Shown piece by piece: positions 6,826 through 14,906 of a DNA stretch of 43,600 nt. The translations under genes and the position numbers were made by a program. A model generated the notes under the pieces. The model saw nothing but the letters and a program-made list of their open reading frames with translations. It had not been told where the DNA came from and ran no database searches. This DNA is from Clostridia bacterium (lineage in GTDB: Bacteria > Bacillota > Clostridia > Oscillospirales > Acutalibacteraceae): contig JAFUQS010000064.1 in assembly GCA_017472225.1 (NCBI GenBank), positions 1-43,600 of the forward strand, in the 5' to 3' direction. Numbering within the stretch: position 1 is the first letter of the stretch; each line of letters begins with the position of its first letter.

Positions 6826-7853
6826 TTTGAATTAACCTCCTTACTGAAAGCCTTAATAACCTTGACAATGTTGGTTGATGCGGGGCACTTGTCAACACAT
6901 CTGCCACAGCCTACGCAGGAATACATACCGTCGTTGTTGGCAGGGAAATAAACAAGCTTATGCATAAATCTCTGACGGAAGCGCTGCATCTGACTTGTTC
7001 TGTTATTACCGTGAGCCATCATTGTGAAGTCGGAATACATACATGAGTCCCAGCAGCGATATCTCTGAACGCCTGAGCCTGTATCATAGTCCTTAAGGTC
7101 ATAGCATTGGCAGGTGGGACAAACGAAGGTACAGGTACCGCAAGCAAGGCAGGGCTTATAAAGCTCCTTCCAAAGCTCTGAGCCGAACTTTTCGTTTGTT
7201 GCATCTCCGTGCCAGGATTCAAGTGAAAGGTCTGCATAGGGAAGACGTGAGAGAATGGCTTTGATGCTTTCCTTTTCTTCTTCAACTGCAGCTTCATCTG
7301 CATCGGTGAGAAGCTCTGAGCAGAGTGCTGTGAGCCTTTCGCCTTTTTCTGTGTTAGCTTTCCAATAAAGATATTCACCCTTGAACCAGGTTGTTACATC
7401 ACCCTCCGGCTCTGTGGGGTCAACGCCGAAGGTGGTACAAAAGCAGCTTTCCTCCGGCTCCGAGCAAGCAAGAGCAACGATGATACCATGATTTCTTCTT
7501 GCTTCATAAAAGGAGTCAACGGGAGAAGAAAGAAATACTCTGTCAAGAACCTGTGCACCCTTGATGTCACAGCCTCTGACACCGAAAAGGACAAAGTCTT
7601 CACCTTCAAGCTCCTGCTGTGTGATTTTGATTTTTCTGTTTTCTTTTGTAACGGTATAAAGTGTTTCGCTCTGAGGGAAAAAGGCTTCCTTTGAACTTTT
7701 CACCGTTTTAAGTGTATCAAGGTCAACTCTGCTGTCGGCAGCATAAATGCCGTAATTGGTCTGACCCGCTTTTTTTATGGGGATATATAATCTTTGACCG
7801 GAGGAAATAAGGTCAAAAAGCTGTTTAAGATTCTCTCTTTTAATCTTCTTCAT
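6822..7853 (-). CDS. FlxB-like (AsrA/HydB-like) 4Fe-4S dicluster protein
   Basis: A 343-residue protein of the anaerobic sulfite reductase A / hydrogenase beta-like family. The N-terminal part has the family's GVRGCDIKGAQVLDRVF segment near residue 92. The C-terminal part has two ferredoxin motifs: CLACGTCTFVCPTCQC around 235 and CVGCGRCVDKCPAS around 315. It should pass electrons between the FAD subunit (FlxA) and the FlxC/FlxD-Hdr branch. The stop overlaps the flxA start, so the subunits are translated together. The FlxB naming rests on gene order and family resemblance. Confidence 0.85.
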   Translation of the reverse strand: MKKIKRENLKQLFDLISSGQRLYIPIKKAGQTNYGIYAADSRVDLDTLKTVKSSKEAFFPQSETLYTVTKENRKIKITQQELEGEDFVLFGVRGCDIKGAQVLDRVFLSSPVDSFYEARRNHGIIVALACSEPEESCFCTTFGVDPTEPEGDVTTWFKGEYLYWKANTEKGERLTALCSELLTDADEAAVEEEKESIKAILSRLPYADLSLESWHGDATNEKFGSELWKELYKPCLACGTCTFVCPTCQCYDLKDYDTGSGVQRYRCWDSCMYSDFTMMAHGNNRTSQMQRFRQRFMHKLVYFPANNDGMYSCVGCGRCVDKCPASTNIVKVIKAFSKEVNSK

Positions 7854-7859
7854 TTTGTC

Positions 7860-8825
7860 TTATCTCCTTTCTTCGGCTTCCATATCGTCAAGTGTATAAT
7901 CAGTCAGAGGACTCGTCTGTCCGATATCCTCACCCGCCTGAAATACACCGTAATATTCGTTGATATCCTTGATGAACTTCCGGTTGAACAGGTGAAGAGG
8001 AATTCCCTGGGGACATACTCTTGAACATTCACCGCAGTCTGTGCATCTGCCTGCAACGTGGAAGGCACGGATAATATGGAACATGCTTTCATGGAAGGGG
8101 TCAACATTTGCCTTCTGCTCGCTGTCAAACTTTGTTGAATCGAACACACACTTTCTGCATGAGCAAGCGGGACAGACATTTCTGCAGGCATTACATCTGA
8201 TGCATTTTGAAAGCTCTCTCTGGAAATAAGTGAATTTATCCTCTGAAGTGAGATTTTCAATAATTTCAACATCTGTAAAGCGGTCTGCATCAAGTGTATC
8301 TGCACTTTCGAGCATGAGCTCATCATAAATCATATGCTCCTTGCCCTTGCAGACGTGACATCTTTCAAGCATTGAATCTTTATAGGATACTGTCTTTTCG
8401 CCGTAAAGTGTTTCAACCTTAAGCTCGTTACAGTCGCCGTCAATTTCAGCACCCTTGATATCTGTGATACCCTTGACACCCTGTGCCTTGATTGCATCAA
8501 GTGAAAGCTTACCCTTGCAGCCTATACCGATGATATAAGCCTTTTCACGGATAACTCTGTGCTCTTTTATAAGCTGATTGAAGGAATATGTGTCGCAGGG
8601 CTTGAGAAGAACTGCTGTCACGCCCTCAAGATTTGATGCCTTAATCATATATTTTGAAAGGTTTGCACCGCAGAAGCCGTCATAAACGAATTCGCTGAGT
8701 TCTTCTGCGCTGTTGAAATAAGCGGGCTCGGGATTAAAGGTGAAATCGCCTTTTTTCCAGCCGAGTACACGCTGAACGCTTCCGCTTTCCAAAAGCTCTT
8801 TTAAACGGGAAATCAGTTCTTGCAT
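7860..8825 (-). CDS. FlxC-like 4Fe-4S protein
   Basis: A 321-residue protein whose first 200 residues lack recognisable cofactor motifs but resemble the F420-hydrogenase beta-like fold (FVYDGFCGANLSKY, LLKPCDTYSFNQL). The C-terminal third has two ferredoxin motifs, CIRCNACRNVCPACSCRKC and CTDCGECSRVCPQGIP. The order MvhD-like, this gene, FlxB, FlxA is that of Flx clusters read in reverse from hdrA. It overlaps flxD by 13 bases and is six bases from flxB. Its role is most simply an electron conduit within the complex. Confidence 0.82.
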   Translation of the reverse strand: MQELISRLKELLESGSVQRVLGWKKGDFTFNPEPAYFNSAEELSEFVYDGFCGANLSKYMIKASNLEGVTAVLLKPCDTYSFNQLIKEHRVIREKAYIIGIGCKGKLSLDAIKAQGVKGITDIKGAEIDGDCNELKVETLYGEKTVSYKDSMLERCHVCKGKEHMIYDELMLESADTLDADRFTDVEIIENLTSEDKFTYFQRELSKCIRCNACRNVCPACSCRKCVFDSTKFDSEQKANVDPFHESMFHIIRAFHVAGRCTDCGECSRVCPQGIPLHLFNRKFIKDINEYYGVFQAGEDIGQTSPLTDYTLDDMEAEERR

Positions 8826-9253
8826 CTCAAATCCCCCAATCTTACGTTTTTACCAAGTGAGCGTACGGTTTCAACAAACTCGTTCATTGTCTGTGAGAAT
8901 TTCACGCCCTCAGCTGCGCTGACCCATTCAACACGGGTTCTGCCTCTTTCAATGCCCACATAGTCAAGCATTGAGAAAAGAAGTGTCATTCTTCTTCTTG
9001 CATAATAGTTACCTGTGCTGTAATGGCAGTCACCGGGGTGACAGCCACAGATGATAACACCGTCTGCACCCTTTTCAAAGGCACGGAGAATAAACATCGG
9101 GTTAACTCTGCATGAGCAAGGCACACGGATAATTTTTACGTCGGCAGGATAAGAAAGTCGGCTGCTGCCCGCAAGGTCAGCACCTGCATATGAACACCAG
9201 TTGCAACAAAAAGCCACAATTTTAGGTCTGAATTCTTCATTTGTTAACGACAT
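8813..9253 (-). CDS. MvhD/FlxD-like iron-sulfur subunit
   Basis: A 146-residue protein of the MvhD family, which docks an electron-input module onto HdrA. The family hallmarks are present: FCCNWCSYAGADLAG near the N-terminus, IRVPCSCRVNP, and GCHPGDCHYSTGNYYARRR near the middle. These cysteines hold one [2Fe-2S] cluster in studied homologues. I start at 9,253 because a GGAGGTGG site lies just upstream; the longer open frame to 9,352 reads through the end of hdrA. The ten-base overlap with hdrA suggests translational coupling. Without MvhA/G it is expected to bridge Flx rather than a hydrogenase. Confidence 0.9.
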   Translation of the reverse strand: MSLTNEEFRPKIVAFCCNWCSYAGADLAGSSRLSYPADVKIIRVPCSCRVNPMFILRAFEKGADGVIICGCHPGDCHYSTGNYYARRRMTLLFSMLDYVGIERGRTRVEWVSAAEGVKFSQTMNEFVETVRSLGKNVRLGDLRCKN

Positions 9254-11232
9254 ATAGCATCCACCTCCGCAATAATCTGTCTGTTTGAGAAGCCCTGAAG
9301 GTCCATAACACCTGAGGGACAAGCAACGGTACAAGCACCGCAGCCCTGACAAAGTGCACTGTTGACAACGGCAACTCTGTGAGTTTTTCTGATACCGTGG
9401 TCATTGATGAGCTTATCCTCATAGGAGATTGCACCGTAAGGACATACATTCGCACAAGCTGAGCAGCCGTTACAAAGAAGCTCGTCTGCCTTTGCCGTGC
9501 AGGGATTGGTCATAAGCTTATCTTTGGCAAGAAGTCCCACAACCTTAATTGCGGCGGCACCTGCCTGTGAAACAGTTTCGGGGATATCCTTCGGTCCCTG
9601 GCATACACCTGAAAGGAATACACCTGCTGTGGGAGATTCAACGGGACGAAGCTTCGGGTGAGCCTCTGTGAGGAAGTTGTTTGTGTCAATACTTGCCGTA
9701 AGCATTGTTGCAATATTTCTTACCGTAGGATTAGGTTCAATTGCCGCAGCAAGAACGACCATATCTGCGCTGATTTTAAGCTGCTTTCCGTCAATAAGGT
9801 CAACGCCGTGAACAAGAAGTGAGCCGTCAGCCTGAGGAGCAACCTTACCCACCTGACCTTTGACGTAATTTACGCCGTATTCCTCAACAGCTCTTCTGTA
9901 AAACTCGTCAAAGTTCTTACCGGGAGTACGGACATCAATATAGAAAACAGTAACATTTACATCGGGATACTTATCTCTTATAAGCATTGCGTGCTTTGCT
10001 GTGTACATACAGCAAATTTTTGAGCAATAGCTCTTACCCTTATTTTCAGCACAGCGTGAGCCGACACATTGAATGAACACGATGTTCTTCGGGGGTTTGC
10101 CGTCGGAAAGACGTTCAAGGTGTCCCTTTGTGGGGCCTGCCGCATTCATAATTCTTTCAAGCTCGAGGGAAGTGATAACGTCCTTGCTCTGTGAATAGGC
10201 ATATTCATCATAGTTATCAAGCTTAATAACCTCAAAGCCGGTTGCAACAACAATTGCACCGTATTTCTGAGTGATAACCTCATCCTTCTGCTTATAGTCA
10301 ATTGCACCTGCCTGGCAGAATTTTTCGCAGACACCGCATTTGCCTGTTTTAAGCTTAATGCATTGTGTGGGGTCAATAACGGGTACATTGGGAATTGCCT
10401 GTGCAAAGGGAGTGTAGATAGCCGGGCGGTTACTCAGTCCGCTGTTGAATTCACTTTTTGCCTTTTTGCTGGGGCATTTCTCCATACACACACCGCAGCC
10501 GGTGCATTTATCCATATTGACATATCTTGCTTTTTTTCTTATTTCAACGGTGAAATCACCGACAAAGCCGGAAACCTTTTCAACCTCACTGTAGGTATAA
10601 AGGTTAATCTTCTCATGAGCTGCCGCATCAACCATTTTCGGTGTAAGAATACATGCAGAGCAGTCAAGAGTGGGGAAGGTTTTGTCAAGCTGAGCCATTT
10701 TACCGCCGATTGAAGGTGTTTTTTCAACAATATCCACTTCATAGCCTGCATCGGCAATGTCAAGAGCAGTCTGGATACCTGCAATACCGCCACCGATAAC
10801 AAGGGCACGCTTTATAACTCCGCTTTCCCCTGCTTCAAGAGAGGTGTTAAGGTTAACCTTAGCAATTGCAGCTCTTGTGAGAATAACTGCCTTCTCGGTA
10901 CCTTCCTCAATGTCCTTATGAATCCATGAGCATTGCTCACGAAGGTTTGCAATTTCAACCATATAGGGGTTGAGACCTGCTTTTTCGGCACATTTTCTGA
11001 AGGTTGCCTCATGCATTCTCGGTGAGCAGGAGCAGACAACGATACCGGAAAGATTCTTTTCCTTGATTGCCTGTGCAATCTTTTCCTGACCGGCTTCTGA
11101 GCACATATACTGATAATCTTCAGCGTGAACAACACCCGGCTCAAGCTTTGCCATTTCAACAACTTTTTTTACGTCAACCGTTGCAGCAATGTTGCTGCCG
11201 CAATGGCAGACAAATACTCCTATTCCGTGCAT
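9244..11232 (-). CDS. hdrA: Heterodisulfide reductase subunit A (flavin-bifurcating HdrA)
   Basis: A full-length 662-residue HdrA. From the N-terminus: an FVCHCG motif (7-12), CSCSPRMHE (67-75), a Rossmann FAD site GGGIAGIQTAL (147-157), LDCSACILTPKMV (189-201), an inserted ferredoxin (C243-x2-C-x2-C-x3-C and a second cysteine set near 290-310), and two C-terminal [4Fe-4S] motifs at about 587-598 and 628-638. In characterised methanogen and Flx-Hdr enzymes this flavin splits an electron pair between HdrB and ferredoxin. All domains needed for bifurcation are present, so this is not a degenerate homologue. It is in the middle of the operon between hdrC and flxD. Confidence 0.93.
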   Translation of the reverse strand: MHGIGVFVCHCGSNIAATVDVKKVVEMAKLEPGVVHAEDYQYMCSEAGQEKIAQAIKEKNLSGIVVCSCSPRMHEATFRKCAEKAGLNPYMVEIANLREQCSWIHKDIEEGTEKAVILTRAAIAKVNLNTSLEAGESGVIKRALVIGGGIAGIQTALDIADAGYEVDIVEKTPSIGGKMAQLDKTFPTLDCSACILTPKMVDAAAHEKINLYTYSEVEKVSGFVGDFTVEIRKKARYVNMDKCTGCGVCMEKCPSKKAKSEFNSGLSNRPAIYTPFAQAIPNVPVIDPTQCIKLKTGKCGVCEKFCQAGAIDYKQKDEVITQKYGAIVVATGFEVIKLDNYDEYAYSQSKDVITSLELERIMNAAGPTKGHLERLSDGKPPKNIVFIQCVGSRCAENKGKSYCSKICCMYTAKHAMLIRDKYPDVNVTVFYIDVRTPGKNFDEFYRRAVEEYGVNYVKGQVGKVAPQADGSLLVHGVDLIDGKQLKISADMVVLAAAIEPNPTVRNIATMLTASIDTNNFLTEAHPKLRPVESPTAGVFLSGVCQGPKDIPETVSQAGAAAIKVVGLLAKDKLMTNPCTAKADELLCNGCSACANVCPYGAISYEDKLINDHGIRKTHRVAVVNSALCQGCGACTVACPSGVMDLQGFSNRQIIAEVDAICR

Positions 11233-11236
11233 CTGC

Positions 11237-11629
11237 TCACCTCCTGAACTTTCTGAATGCGCTGACTAAAAGCTGCTGAGGCATATCTTCATCAATAAGC
11301 TCAGGAATTTCGTCAGGCACAAGGTAGCTGCCACCTTTTTCTCTTATAACAATCTGTCTTGCAGCGTCAACAATTTTGCCCGGCTTAACATCTCTCGGGC
11401 ATCTTTCAACACAAGCAAAGCAGGAAAGGCAAACCCAGAGAGAGTCGCACTTTGCAAGAGATTCAACATCTTCGTTAATTACATAGGACACAAACTGATG
11501 AGGCTTGATGTCCATTTTTTCATATGAAGGGCATGAAGCTGAGCATTTGCCGCACTTCATACATTTCAGAGGATTGGTTCCGCTGATTTCTTTCACCATT
11601 TCGCTGCGGCTTTTCTTAGAAGCTTCCAT
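11237..11629 (-). CDS. hdrC: Heterodisulfide reductase subunit C (HdrC)
   Basis: A 130-residue protein with two [4Fe-4S] motifs, CMKCGKCSASCP near residue 23 and CLSCFACVERCP near 66, in the helical HdrC fold. It passes electrons from HdrA to the CCG domains of HdrB. The start at 11,629 is chosen because AAGGAGGAGG lies upstream, inside the end of hdrB; a longer in-frame start at 11,668 has no such site. It overlaps hdrB by 14 bases, showing tight coupling. Confidence 0.92.
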   Translation of the reverse strand: MEASKKSRSEMVKEISGTNPLKCMKCGKCSASCPSYEKMDIKPHQFVSYVINEDVESLAKCDSLWVCLSCFACVERCPRDVKPGKIVDAARQIVIREKGGSYLVPDEIPELIDEDMPQQLLVSAFRKFRR

Positions 11630-12422
11630 TTGCGTCAACCTCCTCCTTAACACCGAGAGCCTCCGCAAGAAGCTCTGTGAAATAAATTACGGGCACATCT
11701 GACTGTGCATTCTTTGTAAGATTATACTGACAAAGAGGGCAGGCCGTGATAAGCATTTCCGCTTCAAAGCTTTCTGCGCTGTTCATAACAGTATCGCACA
11801 TATTCTTTGAAAGCTCCTTATCCTTAAGAGAGATATATCCGCCGCAGCACTCGTTACGGTAGGGATATATAACAGGCTCTGCGCCCAAGGCACGGATAAG
11901 ATTTTCCATTACGGTGGGGTTTTCAGGGTTGTCAAAACCGAGAATTTCTGAGGGGCGAAGAAGAAGGCAACCGTAATAAGCACCGATTTTTCTGCCTGTG
12001 AGCGGCTTCACAACCTTTTTCTTCACTTCGTCAAAGCCTATTCTGTCACGGAGAACTTCAAGAAAATGAAGAACCTCTGTTTCGCCAAGGTAAGGCTCGT
12101 CAAGCTTCATATAGTTGTTTGCTCTCAATCTGATGTCCTCAACATTTCTCATATCATCGTTGACTCTTTTAACAACATGATAACAAGCCGAACAGAGAGT
12201 AACAAGCTCCTGACCCTTCACCTTAGCTTCGTTGAGAGCTCTGACAGAAGAAAGCTTTGATGCGATTTCATCACCCGACAAGGGATAAACACCGCCGCAG
12301 CACTGCCAATTTTCGATTTCTTCCATTTCGAAGCCAAGTACCTTTGCCGATGCTCTTGCATAAGCATCAAGCTTTTTAGCTTTGGTTCTTAAGGTACAAC
12401 CCGGATAATAACTGTACTTCAT
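11616..12422 (-). CDS. hdrB: Heterodisulfide reductase subunit B (HdrB), two intact CCG domains
   Basis: The 268-residue protein has two complete CCG motifs: C9-x31-C41-C42-x34-C77-x2-C80 and C152-x39-C192-C193-x34-C228-x2-C231. In characterised HdrB these ten cysteines bind two non-cubane [4Fe-4S] clusters that reduce a disulfide. All are present, so the active site appears competent. It is the first gene of the operon, with RBS GAAAGGAT. The organism should not make CoM/CoB, so the acceptor is unknown: a small-molecule or protein disulfide, or electrons relayed to the neighbouring fumarate reductase. Confidence 0.93.
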   Translation of the reverse strand: MKYSYYPGCTLRTKAKKLDAYARASAKVLGFEMEEIENWQCCGGVYPLSGDEIASKLSSVRALNEAKVKGQELVTLCSACYHVVKRVNDDMRNVEDIRLRANNYMKLDEPYLGETEVLHFLEVLRDRIGFDEVKKKVVKPLTGRKIGAYYGCLLLRPSEILGFDNPENPTVMENLIRALGAEPVIYPYRNECCGGYISLKDKELSKNMCDTVMNSAESFEAEMLITACPLCQYNLTKNAQSDVPVIYFTELLAEALGVKEEVDANGSF

Positions 12423-12544
12423 ACATCTATGATCCTTTCTTTTTGATTTCTGCGGTTTTTAACCGCACCATGTTGAGCCCCGTACCTTGCGTTTCTCTGT
12501 TCTTCTCCAACTTTTTTGGTCGCAAAACACCAACATAGTTTATT

Positions 12545-12573
12545 CGTATAATTGTAACATTTTTTTATGTCAA
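12545..12573 (-). promoter_or_regulatory. Promoter of the hdr-flx-frd-fum operon
   Basis: TTGACA (12,568-12,573), a 17-base spacer and TATACG (12,545-12,550) on the minus strand. The leader is about 115 nt and includes a short hairpin GCGGTT-AAA-AACCGC near 12,452-12,466 just ahead of the hdrB ribosome binding site. The -10 differs from consensus in its last two bases. Confidence 0.65.
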
Positions 12574-12670
12574 TATCAATCGAAAAAATCGGGTTTTTTC
12601 GTGGAATTTTTACAGTTAATCGGCTTCGGTTTTGTGCATGATAACAGTGATATATAAGCCTTGATATTGT

Positions 12671-12711
12671 GTTATATCAGAGGTGATATAACAGTTAGAA
12701 AATGCTAACCG
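12671..12711. repeat. Palindrome upstream of the hdr operon promoter
   Basis: GTTATATCA-gagg-TGATATAAC is a perfect 9-bp inverted repeat (12,671-12,692). It is followed by a second small one, GTTAG-aaaatg-CTAAC (12,694-12,709). The first is centred about 110 bp upstream of the hdr -35 box. Its dyad shape is that of a dimeric regulator's operator, but no regulator gene is adjacent; it could also be part of the 3' region of the glucuronate operon. Confidence 0.5.
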
Positions 12712-12713
12712 TT

Positions 12714-12754
12714 AAATAAAAAAACAAGGCAGAGGAAAAACTTTCCCCCGCCTT
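12714..12754 (-). terminator. Terminator of the glucuronate operon
   Basis: On the minus strand, AAGGC-GGG-GGAAA pairs with TTTCC-TCT-GCCTT (interrupted stem, 12,726-12,754) and is followed by GTTTTTTTA. It lies 17 bases after the kdgK stop codon. Confidence 0.85.
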
Positions 12755-12770
12755 AAATATTAGCTGAAGC

Positions 12771-13796
12771 TTATCTCTGAACTCTGCCTGAGCCGTCGCC
12801 GCCGGCAAGCTTTTCAACCTCTGAAACACCAACACGGTTGTAGTCGCCTTCAATTGAATGCTTGAGAGCTGAAGCTGCAACTGCAAATTCAATTGCTGAC
12901 TGAGTATCCTTGCCTGAAAGAAGAGAGTAGATAAGACCGCCGCCAAAGCTGTCACCACCGCCTACACGGTCAACAATGTGAAGGTGATATTCCTTTGAGA
13001 AGCAATAGTTTTCGCCGTCGTAAAGCATACCTGCCCAATCATTGTCTGAAGCTGAAATTGATGAACGAAGTGTAATTGCAACCTTTTCAAAGCCAAAGGT
13101 ATCCTTAAGCTGCTTTGCAACTGACTTATAGCCTTCCTTATCAAGCTTGCCGCCGTAAATATCGGTGTTTTCTGCTTCAATGCCGAAAACATCCTTTGCA
13201 TCTTCTTCATTTGAAATGCAGACGTCAACATATTTGCAAAGCTCTGTCATAGCCTTTCTTGCTTCCTCTCTTGTCCAGAGCTTACCTCTGTAGTTAAGGT
13301 CACAGGAAATCTTAACTCCCTTTTCCTTAGCCTTTTTACAAGCGTCAAGGCAAATTTCAACAAGGTTGCCGCCAAGAGCCGGTGTGATACCTGTGAAATG
13401 GAACCAATCTGCACCGTCAAAAATCTTATCCCAATCGAAATCCTCTCTTGCTGCTTGCTGAATTGATGAGTGAGCTCTGTCATAAATACAAACTGAGCCA
13501 CGCTGTGAAGCACCCTTTTCAAGATAATAAATACCTACTCTGTCGCCGCCTCTTACAACATCCTTTGTGTCAACGCCGAGAGCACGAAGAGAGTTGATTG
13601 CAGCCTGACCGATTGCGTGTGAGGGAAGCTTTGTTACATAGGAAGCGTCCATACCGTAATTAGCAAGAGATACGGCAACATTTGCTTCACCGCCGCCGAA
13701 GGTAGCCTGCATCTTATCGTTCTGGAAGAAACGGTAGTAGCCTTCCGGAGCGAGGCGGAGCATAATTTCACCAAAGCATACAATTTTCTTACTCAT
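12771..13796 (-). CDS. kdgK: 2-keto-3-deoxygluconate kinase (PfkB family)
   Basis: The 341-residue protein is a ribokinase/PfkB-family sugar kinase. It has the N-terminal substrate motif GGGEANVAVSLANYG (about 34-48), SCDLNYRGKLW near 165, and the C-terminal ATP/anion-hole motif DRVGGGDSFGGGL, where Gly replaces the usual Ala of GAGD. The C-terminal NRVGVSEVE stretch is typical of KDG kinases. It phosphorylates 2-keto-3-deoxygluconate to KDPG, the step between mannonate dehydratase and the aldolase encoded next to it. RBS AGAGGTAA precedes the start. Last gene of the operon. Confidence 0.9.
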   Translation of the reverse strand: MSKKIVCFGEIMLRLAPEGYYRFFQNDKMQATFGGGEANVAVSLANYGMDASYVTKLPSHAIGQAAINSLRALGVDTKDVVRGGDRVGIYYLEKGASQRGSVCIYDRAHSSIQQAAREDFDWDKIFDGADWFHFTGITPALGGNLVEICLDACKKAKEKGVKISCDLNYRGKLWTREEARKAMTELCKYVDVCISNEEDAKDVFGIEAENTDIYGGKLDKEGYKSVAKQLKDTFGFEKVAITLRSSISASDNDWAGMLYDGENYCFSKEYHLHIVDRVGGGDSFGGGLIYSLLSGKDTQSAIEFAVAASALKHSIEGDYNRVGVSEVEKLAGGDGSGRVQR

Positions 13797-13838
13797 TTTA
13801 ATTTACCTCTTTCTAAAGCAGATTTTCTTAAGTTTAGT

Positions 13839-14786
13839 TTATTTTGTTTCAATACAGATTTCAAAGCCTGCAACTGTGTTTTTAAGACCGAAGCAGGTTA
13901 CATTGCCCTTTTTGTCATACCAGATATCCGGGTCAATTTCTGCGCCGAGTCTTTCAAGATAAGCCTTTGCACGGTTGCCGTTGAGAGTTGAAATTACAAT
14001 ACAGCCCTTTGCGCCGCAATCATCGTGCATAAAGGAAACTGCACCTGCTGATACGCCGTTTTCTGTTTCTTTATATTCAAAGCCGAAAAGAGAGCAAAGA
14101 AGCTTTGCATCTGCCTTTGAGCTTTCTTTATCGCCGTAAATAACAACAGAATCAAGCTTGAAGCCAAGCATTGTTTTAATAGCATCCTTGCAATTCTGTG
14201 TAATTACATCCCAATTACCCTCTGCAATATCTGAGCTTTTTGCAATCCAGGTTCCGCCACAGGCAAGGATACGGTCAAAGGAAAGATAATCATTGAGATT
14301 TTTTGTGTTTACACCGCCTGTGGGCATCCATTTTGCAGCCTGATAAGGACCCGCAAGAGCCTTAAGCTTGTTAACACCACCGTTTGCTTCAGCAGGGAAG
14401 AACTTGATGTTTGTAAGTCCCATACTCATCGCCTGTTCCATTTCGCCGGGTGTTGCTGCGCCGGGCATCATAGGAATACCTGTTGACTTGATATATGCAA
14501 TCATTTCGGGGTTGAAGCCGGGGGTAACAACAAACTTTGCGCCTGCCTTGATAGCTCTGTCGCACTGCTCTTTTGTCAGAACTGTACCTGCACCGACAAG
14601 AACATCAGGACATTCTTCGCTGATTCTTCTGATAGCTTCTTCAGCAGCTGCTGTTCTGAAGGTAATTTCTGCAGCAGGAAGTCCGCCGTCACGAAGTGCC
14701 TTTGCAAGGGGTACTGCCTTGTCAGCATCGTCAATAGCAACAACGGGAATAATACCTAATTCGTAAATAGTTTTAAACATATCCAT
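13839..14786 (-). CDS. eda: KDPG / 2-keto-4-hydroxyglutarate aldolase with C-terminal VOC-like domain
   Basis: The first ~210 of 315 residues are a class I KDPG aldolase: the Glu of AAEITFRT, VVTPGFN and the Schiff-base lysine in NIKFFPAE are all visible. The remaining ~105 residues (from about LDSVVIYGDKE) look like a glyoxalase/VOC-type module, an addition I recall in clostridial Eda proteins; its purpose is unclear. The enzyme splits KDPG to pyruvate and glyceraldehyde 3-phosphate. I start at 14,786, where AGGAGAT is correctly spaced; the longer frame to 14,837 is unsupported. A hairpin (ATGTGC-AGAAG-GCACAT, 14,818-14,834) lies in the 120-bp gap upstream and may be an RNA-processing site. 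Confidence 0.9.
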   Translation of the reverse strand: MDMFKTIYELGIIPVVAIDDADKAVPLAKALRDGGLPAAEITFRTAAAEEAIRRISEECPDVLVGAGTVLTKEQCDRAIKAGAKFVVTPGFNPEMIAYIKSTGIPMMPGAATPGEMEQAMSMGLTNIKFFPAEANGGVNKLKALAGPYQAAKWMPTGGVNTKNLNDYLSFDRILACGGTWIAKSSDIAEGNWDVITQNCKDAIKTMLGFKLDSVVIYGDKESSKADAKLLCSLFGFEYKETENGVSAGAVSFMHDDCGAKGCIVISTLNGNRAKAYLERLGAEIDPDIWYDKKGNVTCFGLKNTVAGFEICIETK

Positions 14787-14906
14787 TTTAAATTCATCTC
14801 CTATTGAGTAGTAAGTAATGTGCAGAAGGCACATCATTTTGTTTCCATTGGTTCAGCGGGTACATTTTACCCTTTCATCGCCCTATCGAGGACAATTTTA
14901 TATTTA

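Noticed and set aside
5971-8825. Anaerobic sulfite reductase or NiFe hydrogenase operon
   Set aside because: AsrA/AsrB-like subunits are present, but no siroheme sulfite reductase (AsrC) or hydrogenase large/small subunit is found; the MvhD-HdrABC neighbours fit the Flx arrangement.
9254-9352. Longer start for the MvhD-like protein
   Set aside because: The added residues come from antiphase reading of the end of hdrA and are not part of the MvhD family; a proper RBS precedes 9,253.
14818-14834. Terminator between the fructuronate reductase and aldolase genes
   Set aside because: The hairpin ATGTGC/GCACAT has no following T-run, and the downstream genes belong to the same pathway; transcription probably continues.
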